NCBI RefSeq assembly: GCF_900155425.1
Contig: NZ_LT700191.1
Span: 359,918-423,917 of the forward strand
Source of the DNA: Parabacteroides massiliensis
Lineage (GTDB): Bacteria; Bacteroidota; Bacteroidia; Bacteroidales; Tannerellaceae
Length of the DNA stretch: 64,000 nucleotides
Direction of reading: 5' to 3'
Shown here in pieces: positions 53,200-61,896 of the stretch. Below the pieces are notes generated by a model that did not search any database, was not told where the DNA came from, and worked only from the letters and a program-made list of their open reading frames with translations. A program made the position numbers and the translations under genes. Numbering within the stretch: the first letter of the stretch is position 1; every line of letters begins with the position of its first letter.

Positions 53200-54479
53200 G
53201 TCGCATCCTTTACGGATGCGTGGATTGAAACATGGTGGTTTAAATGACGAACCTGTAGAGGTAAGTCGCATCCTTTACGGATGCGTGGATTGAAACTAAA
53301 AAGTCTTTGACCTTAAAGACAAACCGTGGGTCGCATCCTTTACGGATGCGTGGATTGAAACCTCCTGTCGCGAATGAAGTCCCCGTATAGCCTTGTGTCG
53401 CATCCTTTACGGATGCGTGGATTGAAACTTGCCATTTATTATCATATACCACTCCTTTCGAGTCGCATCCTTTACGGATGCGTGGATTGAAACTTTGTTA
53501 AAAGTCAAATCCTGCAATTCCATATCAGTCGCATCCTTTACGGATGCGTGGATTGAAACCTGCCGTGCTAATGTGAATGAAGAAACAAGGCACGTCGCAT
53601 CCTTTACGGATGCGTGGATTGAAACATTTTGCTGCCAACTCAAAGGACCAGGTAAAGATATGTCGCATCCTTTACGGATGCGTGGATTGAAACATCGTAA
53701 TAAGTAAAAGAAGTCGTATCAGCCATGTCGCATCCTTTACGGATGCGTGGATTGAAACCATTAGACATAAAATTAAAAAAAAACTGCTGTACGTCGCATC
53801 CTTTACGGATGCGTGGATTGAAACGCCGGTTTGCAGAAAGAGCAGCGCAAGGCGAGTGTCGCATCCTTTACGGATGCGTGGATTGAAACATCGAGGCCTG
53901 CCATCAGCTGGTCTGTGATCAGTCGCATCCTTTACGGATGCGTGGATTGAAACTGTTCATTTGGCTAAGATAGTCGTATCGAATTGGTCGCATCCTTTAC
54001 GGATGCGTGGATTGAAACCAACTGCCCGATCCACCCGAAATAGTGGCTGTCCGTCGCATCCTTTACGGATGCGTGGATTGAAACTCAGAGGGCTTCGGCC
54101 AATAAGTAATTGAATTGTGTCGCATCCTTTACGGATGCGTGGATTGAAACAGACGCAGGGACTGAAGGTTTGCAATGCGAGGGGTCGCATCCTTTACGGA
54201 TGCGTGGATTGAAACAGCGCGTTGTCGTATAGCGGCAGCACACTAAGTAGTCGCATCCTTTACGGATGCGTGGATTGAAACCTAACTTGCAGCCGGGGCA
54301 AATCCCATCCACACAGTCGCATCCTTTACGGATGCGTGGATTGAAACCGTTTCGTCCGGCGAATTGTCGAGACCGTTTTCTGTCGCATCTTTTACGGATG
54401 CGTGGATTGAAACGTGTCGGGAATCCGGGTGGAGAGCATCGGCAGGCGTCGCATCCTTTACGGATGTGTGGGTTGAAAC
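53200..54479 (+). CRISPR. CRISPR array 1, 20 repeats, type I-C
   Basis: Twenty 32-base repeats and 19 spacers of 32-36 bases are present. The consensus begins GTCGCATCC and ends TGGATTGAAAC, with a 7-bp stem CGCATCC/GGATGCG around the loop TTTAC. This is the type I-C pattern, read in the plus direction. Repeats 1-18 are identical. Repeat 19 (54382) has one change, repeat 20 (54448) has two, and a further decayed repeat lies near 54513-54532, so the right end is the old, trailer end. All spacers I compared are different from each other. The leader is on the left. Confidence 0.98.
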
Positions 54480-54571
54480 ATCTATACGCTTGATCTCTCA
54501 AACGGCGCAGGGGGTACGTCCTTTGCGGATATAATTATTATAATACTTTTGTAAGAAGATTGATTAGAATA

Positions 54572-54602
54572 TTTGTTTGTTAAAGAATAAAATATATCTT
54601 TG
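54572..54602 (+). promoter_or_regulatory. Predicted promoter of the cas operon
   Basis: TTTG (54572-54575) and TATCTTTG (54595-54602) are separated by exactly 19 bases, the Bacteroidota consensus spacing. The cas5c start lies 70 bases downstream. Another possible -7 box, TACTTTTG, is at 54544-54551. Confidence 0.6.
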
Positions 54603-54671
54603 TGGATAGGAGTTATAAAGAGACCTTATAACTCAAAGCATAAACACCTTATATTACGTTAACCTAAACAT

Positions 54672-55352
54672 ATGGTATATACAAATAAAGAATACTGTCT
54701 TGAGGTTAAAGGAAGCATGGCCTGCTTTACCCGTCCGGAGATGAAAGTCGAAAGAGTTAGCTACGACATAATAACGCCTTCTGCTGCCCGAGCCATTTTC
54801 GAATCTATATTTTGGAAACCAGCCATACAATGGAATGTTACCCGAATAGAAGTCTTAAATCCAATCAGATGGTTTTCCATGAAAAGAAATGAGGTTGGAA
54901 GTTTAATGAGTCCCCGTTCATCCGGGTTATTCATCGAAGATAATCGGCAACAAAAATCCAGTTTGCTACTAAAAAATGTTTGCTATAGAATTTTTGCAGA
55001 GTTGGAATTTATACCTATAAGAAATAGAGCAAAAGAAAATAAATTGAAAGTGGCATCAAAGTTCTCTGACGAAAATCCAGGCAAATATAATGCTATGTTC
55101 GAACGTAGAGCTAAAAAGGGGCAATGTTTCAATCAACCCTATTTAGGTTGCCGTGAGTTCTCCGCAGATTTCACATACATCGAAAATCCGGTAAAAGGAG
55201 ACGGAATACCTGAAGATCGTGATTTAGGATATATGCTATATGATATGGATTTCACAAACGAAAAAGATCCAAAGCCAATGTTCTTCAGGGCCATAATGAA
55301 ACAAGGAGTCTTGATCGTTCCATCCATTAACAGTGAGGAGGTACGCCGATGA
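54672..55352 (+). CDS. cas5c: CRISPR-associated protein Cas5, type I-C (crRNA processing)
   Basis: The 226-residue protein shows Cas5d/Cas5c features: ACFTRPEMKVERVSYDIITP, SAARAIFESIFWKPAIQW and the C-terminal GQCFNQPYLGCREFSADF. In type I-C this protein replaces Cas6 and cuts the repeat hairpin, and stays on the crRNA 5' handle in Cascade. It overlaps cas8c by four bases. Since no Cas6 is visible, it should process both array transcripts. Confidence 0.94.
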   Translation: MVYTNKEYCLEVKGSMACFTRPEMKVERVSYDIITPSAARAIFESIFWKPAIQWNVTRIEVLNPIRWFSMKRNEVGSLMSPRSSGLFIEDNRQQKSSLLLKNVCYRIFAELEFIPIRNRAKENKLKVASKFSDENPGKYNAMFERRAKKGQCFNQPYLGCREFSADFTYIENPVKGDGIPEDRDLGYMLYDMDFTNEKDPKPMFFRAIMKQGVLIVPSINSEEVRR

Positions 55353-57100
55353 TTTTGCAAGCATTATACGAATACTACCAGCGTAAAGCTGCTGATCCGG
55401 GGAGTACCATTGCTCCCCATGGATTAGAATGGAAAGAAATACCTTATCTTATTCTGATAGATAAAAAAGGGAAATTTTTAGAACTACAGGATACCACTGA
55501 GGGGGTAGGAAAACAGAAACGAGCAAAAAAATATCTGGTTGTCAAAAGTAAAGGACGTCCCGGCAGCAACAGTTGGCAAACGGCTAATGTCTTTTGGGAC
55601 CATTTCGGATATGTGTTAGCCCAACCTAAAAATACGAATGATAAAGGAATGCCAAAAGCACTGGACGATGCCGCTAAACAAAATAAAACCTTTATTCAGG
55701 AAGTCAGACGGCTTGCCGAAATGTATCCTTCCAATGAAGAGATTCAAGCAGTAGCCAAATTTTACGATAATCCTGATAATCTTCAACGTATAAAAATGGA
55801 CCCTTTATGGGAAGAATGTATCAAAAAAGACGGGACAAACATCTCCTTTAAAGTAGCAGGAAACAATACTATCGTGGCTGCAAATCCGGATGTAACATCA
55901 TCCATAGAAGACTGTTCCGACAAAGATGAACCAACAGGGATATGCCTCATCACCGGGAAAAAGGCTCCGATAGCCATACTCAATAGTGCCATAGCCATAC
56001 CCGGAGGTAAGAGCGGAGCTAAACTGGTTGGCTTTCAAAAGAAATCAGGTTACGATTCTTATTATAAAGAGCAAGGTATGAACGCACCTATTTCAAAAGA
56101 AGCGGAAGCTGCTTATACCACAGCTTTAAATTCTTTATTGGGAAAAGATTCCTCTAACAAATATCGCTTGCATGACACATCCGTTGTTTTCTGGTCTCAG
56201 AAACCGACAAAGTTAGAGCAATGTTTCTGTTTCATATTTACATCTCCTCCCAAAGATGATCCGGATAAAAACACGGAAGTTATCAGAGACTTCTTGAAGT
56301 CCCCATTCTCGGGAGTATTGAATGATGAGGACAAAACTCCCTTTTACGTATTAGGTTTATCTCCTAATGCCGCCCGTATCTCCGTTAGATTCTGGCGACA
56401 AGGAACAGTAGGCGAATTTGCCAGTCACATCAGACAACATTTTAAGGACTTGGAAATCATTAAAAGCAAGAATCAAAGAGCCTATTTTTCTTTATTCAAC
56501 TTACTGACCCAAGTTGCGTCCTTAAATAAAATGGAAAATCTGCCTCCCAGTTTAGCCAGCGATTTAAGTCAAAGCATATGGGATAACCAACCCTATCCGA
56601 CCACATTGCAGATGCAATGTCTGATACGAATCAAAGCAGACCGAAATATAACGTCGATAAGAGCCGCTATACTCAAAGCCTACTTAAATAGAAAATTCAG
56701 AAATCATAATAATCCACCTAAAGAAATTCAAATGGCATTAGATTTAGAAAATAAAAACCAGGCGTACTTATGTGGCCGCTTGTTTGCTATCCTTGAAAAG
56801 ATCCAGAGTGATGCTATCCCAGGAGCAAATTCTACGATCAAAGAGCGTTACTATGGTGCAGCGTCGACAACCCCGACAACTGTATTCGGCCGCTTGTTGT
56901 CTTTATCCAGACACCACCTTGCAAAATTTGATATCGGGAAATCTGTTTATTATGAAAAATTATTGCAAAGTGTTATCACCAACCTGGATAGTAACGGGTT
57001 ACCTAAGTATTTATCGATGGATGACCAGTCCCGTTTCGCAATCGGTTATTACCATCAAAGAGAAGATTTATATAAAACAACAGACAAAGAAAAAAATTAA
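55349..57100 (+). CDS. cas8c: CRISPR-associated large subunit Cas8c (Csd1)
   Basis: The 583-residue protein has the normal Csd1 length and motifs: PHGLEWKEIPYLILID near the N-terminus, GICLITGKKAPIAILN with a Cys in the middle, and LSPNAARISVRFWRQGTVGEF around residue 335. It is the large Cascade subunit that recognises the PAM. A separate Cas11 is often translated from an internal start of cas8c in type I-C; I cannot fix such a start here. Confidence 0.94.
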   Translation: MILQALYEYYQRKAADPGSTIAPHGLEWKEIPYLILIDKKGKFLELQDTTEGVGKQKRAKKYLVVKSKGRPGSNSWQTANVFWDHFGYVLAQPKNTNDKGMPKALDDAAKQNKTFIQEVRRLAEMYPSNEEIQAVAKFYDNPDNLQRIKMDPLWEECIKKDGTNISFKVAGNNTIVAANPDVTSSIEDCSDKDEPTGICLITGKKAPIAILNSAIAIPGGKSGAKLVGFQKKSGYDSYYKEQGMNAPISKEAEAAYTTALNSLLGKDSSNKYRLHDTSVVFWSQKPTKLEQCFCFIFTSPPKDDPDKNTEVIRDFLKSPFSGVLNDEDKTPFYVLGLSPNAARISVRFWRQGTVGEFASHIRQHFKDLEIIKSKNQRAYFSLFNLLTQVASLNKMENLPPSLASDLSQSIWDNQPYPTTLQMQCLIRIKADRNITSIRAAILKAYLNRKFRNHNNPPKEIQMALDLENKNQAYLCGRLFAILEKIQSDAIPGANSTIKERYYGAASTTPTTVFGRLLSLSRHHLAKFDIGKSVYYEKLLQSVITNLDSNGLPKYLSMDDQSRFAIGYYHQREDLYKTTDKEKN

Positions 57101-57112
57101 TAGTATACAAAT

Positions 57113-57979
57113 ATGGAAACTGCAATAAAAAATCGTTATGACTTCATTTATTTATTTGATGTACAGGATGGTAATCCGAACGGTGATCCCGATGCCGGAA
57201 ACTTACCCAGAGTTGATCCGGAAACAGGAGAAGGTCTGGTTTCCGATGTCTGCCTGAAACGTAAAGTCCGGAACTTTGTCCAAATAGTAAAAGGTGGAGA
57301 AAGACCGTATGATATATTCATTAAAGAGAAAGCGGTATTGAATAATCTGATCACTGAAGCGCATAAACAGGAAGGGGTTAAAGATATAAAAGAGAAGGGA
57401 GATAAAACAGAGGCTGCCCGGCAATGGATGTGCAGAAACTTTTATGACATAAGGACATTTGGAGCCGTACTAAGTACTGGTGAAAACGCCGGACAGGTTC
57501 GTGGGCCTATCCAATTTACTTTTGCCCGTTCCATCAGTCCGATTGTTACCGCCGAACATAGTATAACCCGTATGGCTGTGGCTACGGAGGAAGAAGCTAA
57601 AAAACAGAGTGGAGATAACCGCACTATGGGACGTAAATTTACAGTTCCTTACGGACTATATAAAGCTAACGGATTTATTTCCGCTCATTTAGCCGCACAG
57701 ACCGGATTCAATGATGAGGATCTGAACTTATTCTGGGATTCATTGAAAAACATGTTCGATCATGACCATTCAGCAGCCAGAGGAATGATGAATGCCCGCA
57801 AATTGATCGTATTCAAACACAGTACCGCATTAGGTAATGCTCCAGCTCATTCTTTATTCGGTTTAGTGAAGGTTCAACTCAAGGATGACCAACGCCCACC
57901 CCGTTCGTTCGACGATTATATTGTTACCATCGACAAGGATAAACTGCCGGAAGGAGTAGAAGTTTTGGACATGATATAG
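57113..57979 (+). CDS. cas7: CRISPR-associated protein Cas7, type I-C (Csd2)
   Basis: The 288-residue backbone subunit begins with the diagnostic [20 protein letters not shown] and has the [14 protein letters not shown] and [12 protein letters not shown] segments. It forms the Cascade filament along the spacer part of the crRNA. In complete I-C operons cas4 follows; here only about 30 bases separate its stop from the cas1 remnant. Confidence 0.95.
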   Translation: METAIKNRYDFIYLFDVQDGNPNGDPDAGNLPRVDPETGEGLVSDVCLKRKVRNFVQIVKGGERPYDIFIKEKAVLNNLITEAHKQEGVKDIKEKGDKTEAARQWMCRNFYDIRTFGAVLSTGENAGQVRGPIQFTFARSISPIVTAEHSITRMAVATEEEAKKQSGDNRTMGRKFTVPYGLYKANGFISAHLAAQTGFNDEDLNLFWDSLKNMFDHDHSAARGMMNARKLIVFKHSTALGNAPAHSLFGLVKVQLKDDQRPPRSFDDYIVTIDKDKLPEGVEVLDMI

Positions 57980-58012
57980 TTATCCTTGTTTTTATCCGTA
58001 TCTGAAAAGTAA

Positions 58013-58513
58013 AAGAGATCAAAGAATCAGGCTTTAGTTGCTGAGTCCTCCGATACATTAAGAGGTATAGAGGGAGAAGCCGCTACAACTTATTTCTCTG
58101 TATTTAACCAGATGATCATATCGCAACGTGAGGATTTTCCTTTTAACGAGAGGAACAGAAGGCCACCTAAAGACAAAGTAAATGCCCTATTGTCATTCGT
58201 TTACACATTGCTGAATCATGAGGTACAATCTGCATTGGAAACAGTAGGACTTGATCCATACGTAGGTTTTTTACATACCGATCGACCTGGAAGAGCGAGT
58301 TTAGCATTAGATATGATGGAAGAGTTACGAGCCTACTTAGCAGACAGGTTGGTTTTGTCTTTAATTAATCGTAAACAGATATCCGGTAAGGGTTTTGTCG
58401 AACACGGAGATAACGGGATTGTAATGGATGAAGATATCAGAAAAGAGGCGATGCTTTTAGCTCGTTTTTTGAGAAACGATTTAGATAATTATCCGGTCTT
58501 TTTAATGAAGTAA
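58013..58513 (+). pseudogene. cas1: 5'-truncated cas1 (C-terminal half only); cas4 missing
   Basis: After an in-frame TAA at 58010-58012 an open frame of 166 codons plus stop encodes the C-terminal half of Cas1: DTLRGIEGEAATTYFSVFNQM, then GLDPYVGFLHTDRPGR and LALDMMEELRAYL. Full type I-C Cas1 has about 340 residues, so roughly 175 are lost along with the whole cas4 gene. The first in-frame ATG is at 58112 and would make 133 residues without the metal-binding Glu of RGIEG (58070-58072); the His and Asp ligands remain. It should not be an active integrase. The cas2 gene starts four bases after the stop. Confidence 0.9.
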
Positions 58514-58517
58514 GTTT

Positions 58518-58808
58518 ATGTATGTTCTAGTTACATATGACGTAGAAACGATGACTTCCGACGGACAGCGCAGGTTACGTCAGGTAGCACGTCAATGCCT
58601 GAATTATGGCCAACGCGTCCAAAATTCCGTTTTTGAATGCTCTGTCTCGCCTGCTCAATTTACCGAGTTAAGATTAAAACTATTGGATATCATCGATCAT
58701 AAAAAAGATAGTATCCGTTTCTATTTCTTGGGAAATAATTATTCTAAAAGAGTTGAATACATAGGCGTCGTCACATCCTATAATGTAGAAGACGAACTTA
58801 TAATATAA
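58518..58808 (+). CDS. cas2: CRISPR-associated protein Cas2
   Basis: The 96-residue protein is full length: VLVTYDVET with the conserved Asp, then YGQRVQNSVFECSVSPAQF. It normally bridges two Cas1 dimers during spacer capture. With cas1 broken, it has no visible partner in this window, yet it shows no damage. Confidence 0.93.
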   Translation: MYVLVTYDVETMTSDGQRRLRQVARQCLNYGQRVQNSVFECSVSPAQFTELRLKLLDIIDHKKDSIRFYFLGNNYSKRVEYIGVVTSYNVEDELII

Positions 58809-58814
58809 CTGTTT

Positions 58815-58979
58815 GCGAACATTAAGCATTAGCAAAAAGCTGAAGGTTTCGCAATCATTGATTATTAACCTATTAAACACACCTATTAGTTTTATTTCAT
58901 CAATAAAGAATCCAAAAAGTTTATTATCGCATAAAGGCATTGATAACAGACTGTAAATGTTAGCATTATTTGCAATGCA
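58815..58979 (+). promoter_or_regulatory. CRISPR array 2 leader
   Basis: The AT-rich stretch between cas2 and array 2 carries GCGAACATTAAG...GGTTTCGC (58815-58852), which aligns with the element in leader 1 (shared GCGAAC, TAAG, AAAAA and TTCGC blocks) and lies 127 bases before the first repeat. Confidence 0.6.
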
Positions 58980-59206
58980 GTCGTACCTTATATAGGTACG
59001 TGGATTGAAACCACAGTGGGACTTTCTGCATCTTTATCGTCCTCGTCGTACCTTATATAGGTACGTGGATTGAAACTATATCGGCTTTAGTATTATCCGG
59101 TTATCAGGAGTCGTACCTTATATAGGTACGTGGATTGAAACATCAGCCCGTGCTCGCCGTACTTCGCGTTCAGCGTCGTACCTTATATAGGTACGTGCAT
59201 TGGCCA
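58980..59206 (+). CRISPR. CRISPR array 2, 4 repeats with a variant stem
   Basis: Repeats start at 58980, 59045, 59110 and 59175; each is 32 bases and spacers are 33. The consensus begins GTCGTACCT and ends TGGATTGAAAC. Compared with array 1, stem positions 5, 7 and 9 differ and their partners 19, 17 and 15 differ in a compensating way, so the 7-bp stem and 5-base loop persist. The last repeat has a damaged 3' end (GTGCATTGGCC). Confidence 0.95.
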
Positions 59207-59230
59207 GAAGTTGATACACGTGTCATAGCC

Positions 59231-59252
59231 GTCGCATCCTTTACGGGTGCGA
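59231..59252 (+). repeat. Remnant of an array 1-type repeat beyond array 2
   Basis: GTCGCATCCTTTACGGGTGC differs from the array 1 repeat start at one position and then diverges. It is 24 bases after the last array 2 repeat. A further possible inverted trace, TTTCAATCCA, lies at about 59284-59293. Confidence 0.7.
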
Positions 59253-59326
59253 CGGTAGTGTTATTGTTGCAATTCAGACACATTTCAATCCAAACGCACT
59301 ATTATAACCAACTCAATCTGTAACAC

Positions 59327-61582
59327 CTATCGCACCAACAGTAGTTCCTCTACCCAAGCACCGTCCAAAACCAATCCGGCTCGTTCATCATAACACCTTC
59401 CATCTTCCAATATAAAAATCCCAGCATACTCTCCCACTGTTCCCTGTTTACATAACTGTTCGAAATCCCATTTTCTAATGGACACACTATACTGCTGTAG
59501 CTTACGTAACAACCAAAATTCCGGGCCAATCCGCTTCAGTTCTTCCAGTAAGGTTGCGCCATCACCATAGCCGACCAAGATGGATACCGAGTCTTTATCG
59601 TCTATCAACCGGAACTTCTCTGCAGCAGTTGCAAACATAAAGTGCATTTCTGCAAAACCTTTATATAACAGACCTTTTATATCAGCCTTATCAAAGGTGT
59701 TACAATTGCCATAGAATAAGCTGAAATATTGAGCCATACACTCCGGAGAAAACAAGTCACTCCCATCGGAAACAGACAGTATCTCCCGCAAAGCAGCCGC
59801 TCCCTTTCCCATCAAACCACGCAAAAGAGTATTCTCCAAATTAAAGACAAAAACCTGACCCAATTTACCCACATGATTCAATTTGCCTTCCCGGTTACAT
59901 CTTCCTGCCGCCTGTATGATTGAATCCAGACCGGCAAAAGCACGGTATACTACAGGGAAATCAATATCTACCCCGGCTTCAACCAACTGCGTACTTATCA
60001 CACGGACAGGTTCATTGTCCTTCAATTTCTGTTTGATCAATTTTATAACTTCCATGATATGCGCGGAACACATCATACGCGACAAATGTAAAGTTCCTTC
60101 AGGCATTCGCCGGTAAAGCTCTCGCGCGTCCTTACGAGTATTTACAATACATAGCACACGATCATACCCCGACAGCTCGTCGGCAAGTTCATCGAAGTTA
60201 GTGGTTGTGCCTGGTTTCGGCCAATGCAGCTCCACCCGTTTAAAAGCCTCAAACAAATTATCATGCACAGAAGTAATTTCTGTCACGGGAGTTTTCAGTC
60301 CGTCAAAAGCCTCCAGCCCAGTTCCGATACGACCGGAAAAAACGGGTAATGTGGCCGTAGTAAACAAAATGCTGGCTTTAAAAGAGGCTTGCAAGCTCTG
60401 CAAAACATCCAGTATGGGGTGCAAAAACTCAACCGGCAACATCTGCGCCTCATCCAGAATAACAACAGAGTTACAGATATTATGCAATTTCCGGCATCGC
60501 GAAGTGCGGCAAGCATACAACGATTCAAAGAACTGCACATTTGTCGTCACAATGATCGGAGCATCCCAATTTTCCGTTGCCAGCAAAGAAGGGGATCGTT
60601 CGTCGTCATTATCCTGTTGCAAATTACTATGATGCTCCACCACATTCTCCGCTCCGAAAATATCCCGGAGCACGGCAGCCGTCTGTACAATAATACTCGT
60701 ATAAGGGATAACGATAATAATCCGTTTTTTTGTGTAACGAACAGCATGGAGGAGCGCCCAAGCCATCGACGCCAATGTCTTTCCCCCACCCGTCGGAACT
60801 GTCAGGCTAAAAAAGCCGGGAAGGCTCTCGGCCATCTTCCGGCAACGGGACAGGATAGCCGCCCGCTTCTCATTGATGAAAGAAGCAGGCGCATTTGCCG
60901 TAAGCGATTCCATATAGGCATCAAACCGATCCTTCAACGTTTCCATAGAATCATATTGCCCACGCCTGGCGGCCTGTTCCGGATGCATAAACCGCTCCGT
61001 ATCCAAGTAGTCGGCATCAACCAGGCAAGAGAACAACATGCGAATCCATTGATGTATATCCTTCTCAAAATCACCAATCAAAGGCTGGTCTAACGAAGCA
61101 ACCACCTCTTGCATCTCTACCGGTGCATCTTTCAGCATCTCCTGGTAACAATCTATTTTAGATAGACGTCTATTCAAATTGGCCTCCCCGGAAGAAGTCC
61201 AGTCCAGCAATCCCGAATGATGTCCGGCTATACAATAAGCCAATGGAGGATAATAACCCGGCAATTTTTCTCTCGCCAAAATCGCCCCAGCCGAGGAATG
61301 GTCGGGTTTATCCACCACTTTCTGTTCCACCGCCATGCCGGACACGCTACGGATATAAGGTTGAAAACTATTCTTTGTATATTTCCCCATATCATGCCAC
61401 CAGCCATTCTGCTTTCCCCAAGCCGCTGCCCCGAAAACAGATGCAAACGATTCGCTCAACGCGGCCGTACCGACTGAGTGTTCCTTCACCGTCTGTATCC
61501 GGAAAGTGCCTTCCTCCACTCTGACATGTGCTATAAAATCTTGTTCTTTCATCATTTCATATAACAATTTTCCACTATCCAT
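59327..61582 (-). CDS. cas3: CRISPR-associated helicase/nuclease Cas3
   Basis: The 751-residue protein has an N-terminal HD nuclease domain (VKEHSVGTAALSESF, GWWHDMGKYTKNSF, HHSGLLDW) and an SF2 helicase: Walker A TVPTGGGKTLASMAW (about residue 260), motif II ILDEAQML, motif VI QAAGRCNREG near 550. Length is normal for type I-C. It degrades DNA bound by Cascade. Here it is transcribed towards array 2, opposite to the other cas genes, instead of leading the operon as usual. Confidence 0.95.
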   Translation of the reverse strand: MDSGKLLYEMMKEQDFIAHVRVEEGTFRIQTVKEHSVGTAALSESFASVFGAAAWGKQNGWWHDMGKYTKNSFQPYIRSVSGMAVEQKVVDKPDHSSAGAILAREKLPGYYPPLAYCIAGHHSGLLDWTSSGEANLNRRLSKIDCYQEMLKDAPVEMQEVVASLDQPLIGDFEKDIHQWIRMLFSCLVDADYLDTERFMHPEQAARRGQYDSMETLKDRFDAYMESLTANAPASFINEKRAAILSRCRKMAESLPGFFSLTVPTGGGKTLASMAWALLHAVRYTKKRIIIVIPYTSIIVQTAAVLRDIFGAENVVEHHSNLQQDNDDERSPSLLATENWDAPIIVTTNVQFFESLYACRTSRCRKLHNICNSVVILDEAQMLPVEFLHPILDVLQSLQASFKASILFTTATLPVFSGRIGTGLEAFDGLKTPVTEITSVHDNLFEAFKRVELHWPKPGTTTNFDELADELSGYDRVLCIVNTRKDARELYRRMPEGTLHLSRMMCSAHIMEVIKLIKQKLKDNEPVRVISTQLVEAGVDIDFPVVYRAFAGLDSIIQAAGRCNREGKLNHVGKLGQVFVFNLENTLLRGLMGKGAAALREILSVSDGSDLFSPECMAQYFSLFYGNCNTFDKADIKGLLYKGFAEMHFMFATAAEKFRLIDDKDSVSILVGYGDGATLLEELKRIGPEFWLLRKLQQYSVSIRKWDFEQLCKQGTVGEYAGIFILEDGRCYDERAGLVLDGAWVEELLLVR

Positions 61583-61763
61583 TCGCCATTTACAATAGCG
61601 ACTTATAAATAGCTATATAATAAAACATTACTTCATTGCAAATGGCAAATATTTTTGTCAGCTTGTATCTTACCGCCATCCTGTCTCAGTATTATCGCGT
61701 CTGTGCTAAAGGTATAAAATATAACAGCATAAACAATAGTTATTCATAACATCTTTCATTCAG
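61583..61763. other. Upstream region of cas3
   Basis: This AT-rich stretch must hold the cas3 promoter. I see only a weak -7 candidate (TACCTTTA on the reverse strand near 61709) and no repeat or gene. Confidence 0.3.
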
Positions 61764-61802
61764 ATAAAAAACGAAGGCTGCGGGATTCACATCCGGCAGC
61801 CT
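61764..61802 (-). terminator. Intrinsic terminator of speA
   Basis: AGGCTGC pairs with GCAGCCT with additional inner GGAT/ATCC pairing. On the reverse strand the stem is followed by TCGTTTTTTATC. It lies about 95 bases after the speA stop; the space between holds nothing I recognise. Confidence 0.8.
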
Positions 61803-61896
61803 CCTACACTAACTCTTAACTTTAACCAATGAAAAAACAATAATCTACTTTATTTAGTTTTTTAGTGAAGCGATTGCGGCTTCGTAATTCGGTTCA

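Noticed and set aside
53240-54501. Several open frames across array 1 with repeated peptides (for example FNPRIRKGCD and SIHASVKDAT).
   Set aside because: They are translations of the CRISPR repeats and spacers, not genes.
58112-58513. Treating the 133-residue frame as a complete small Cas1-like protein.
   Set aside because: Family-like codons continue upstream of its ATG, so it is the tail of a truncated cas1, and its translation would omit the RGIEG glutamate.
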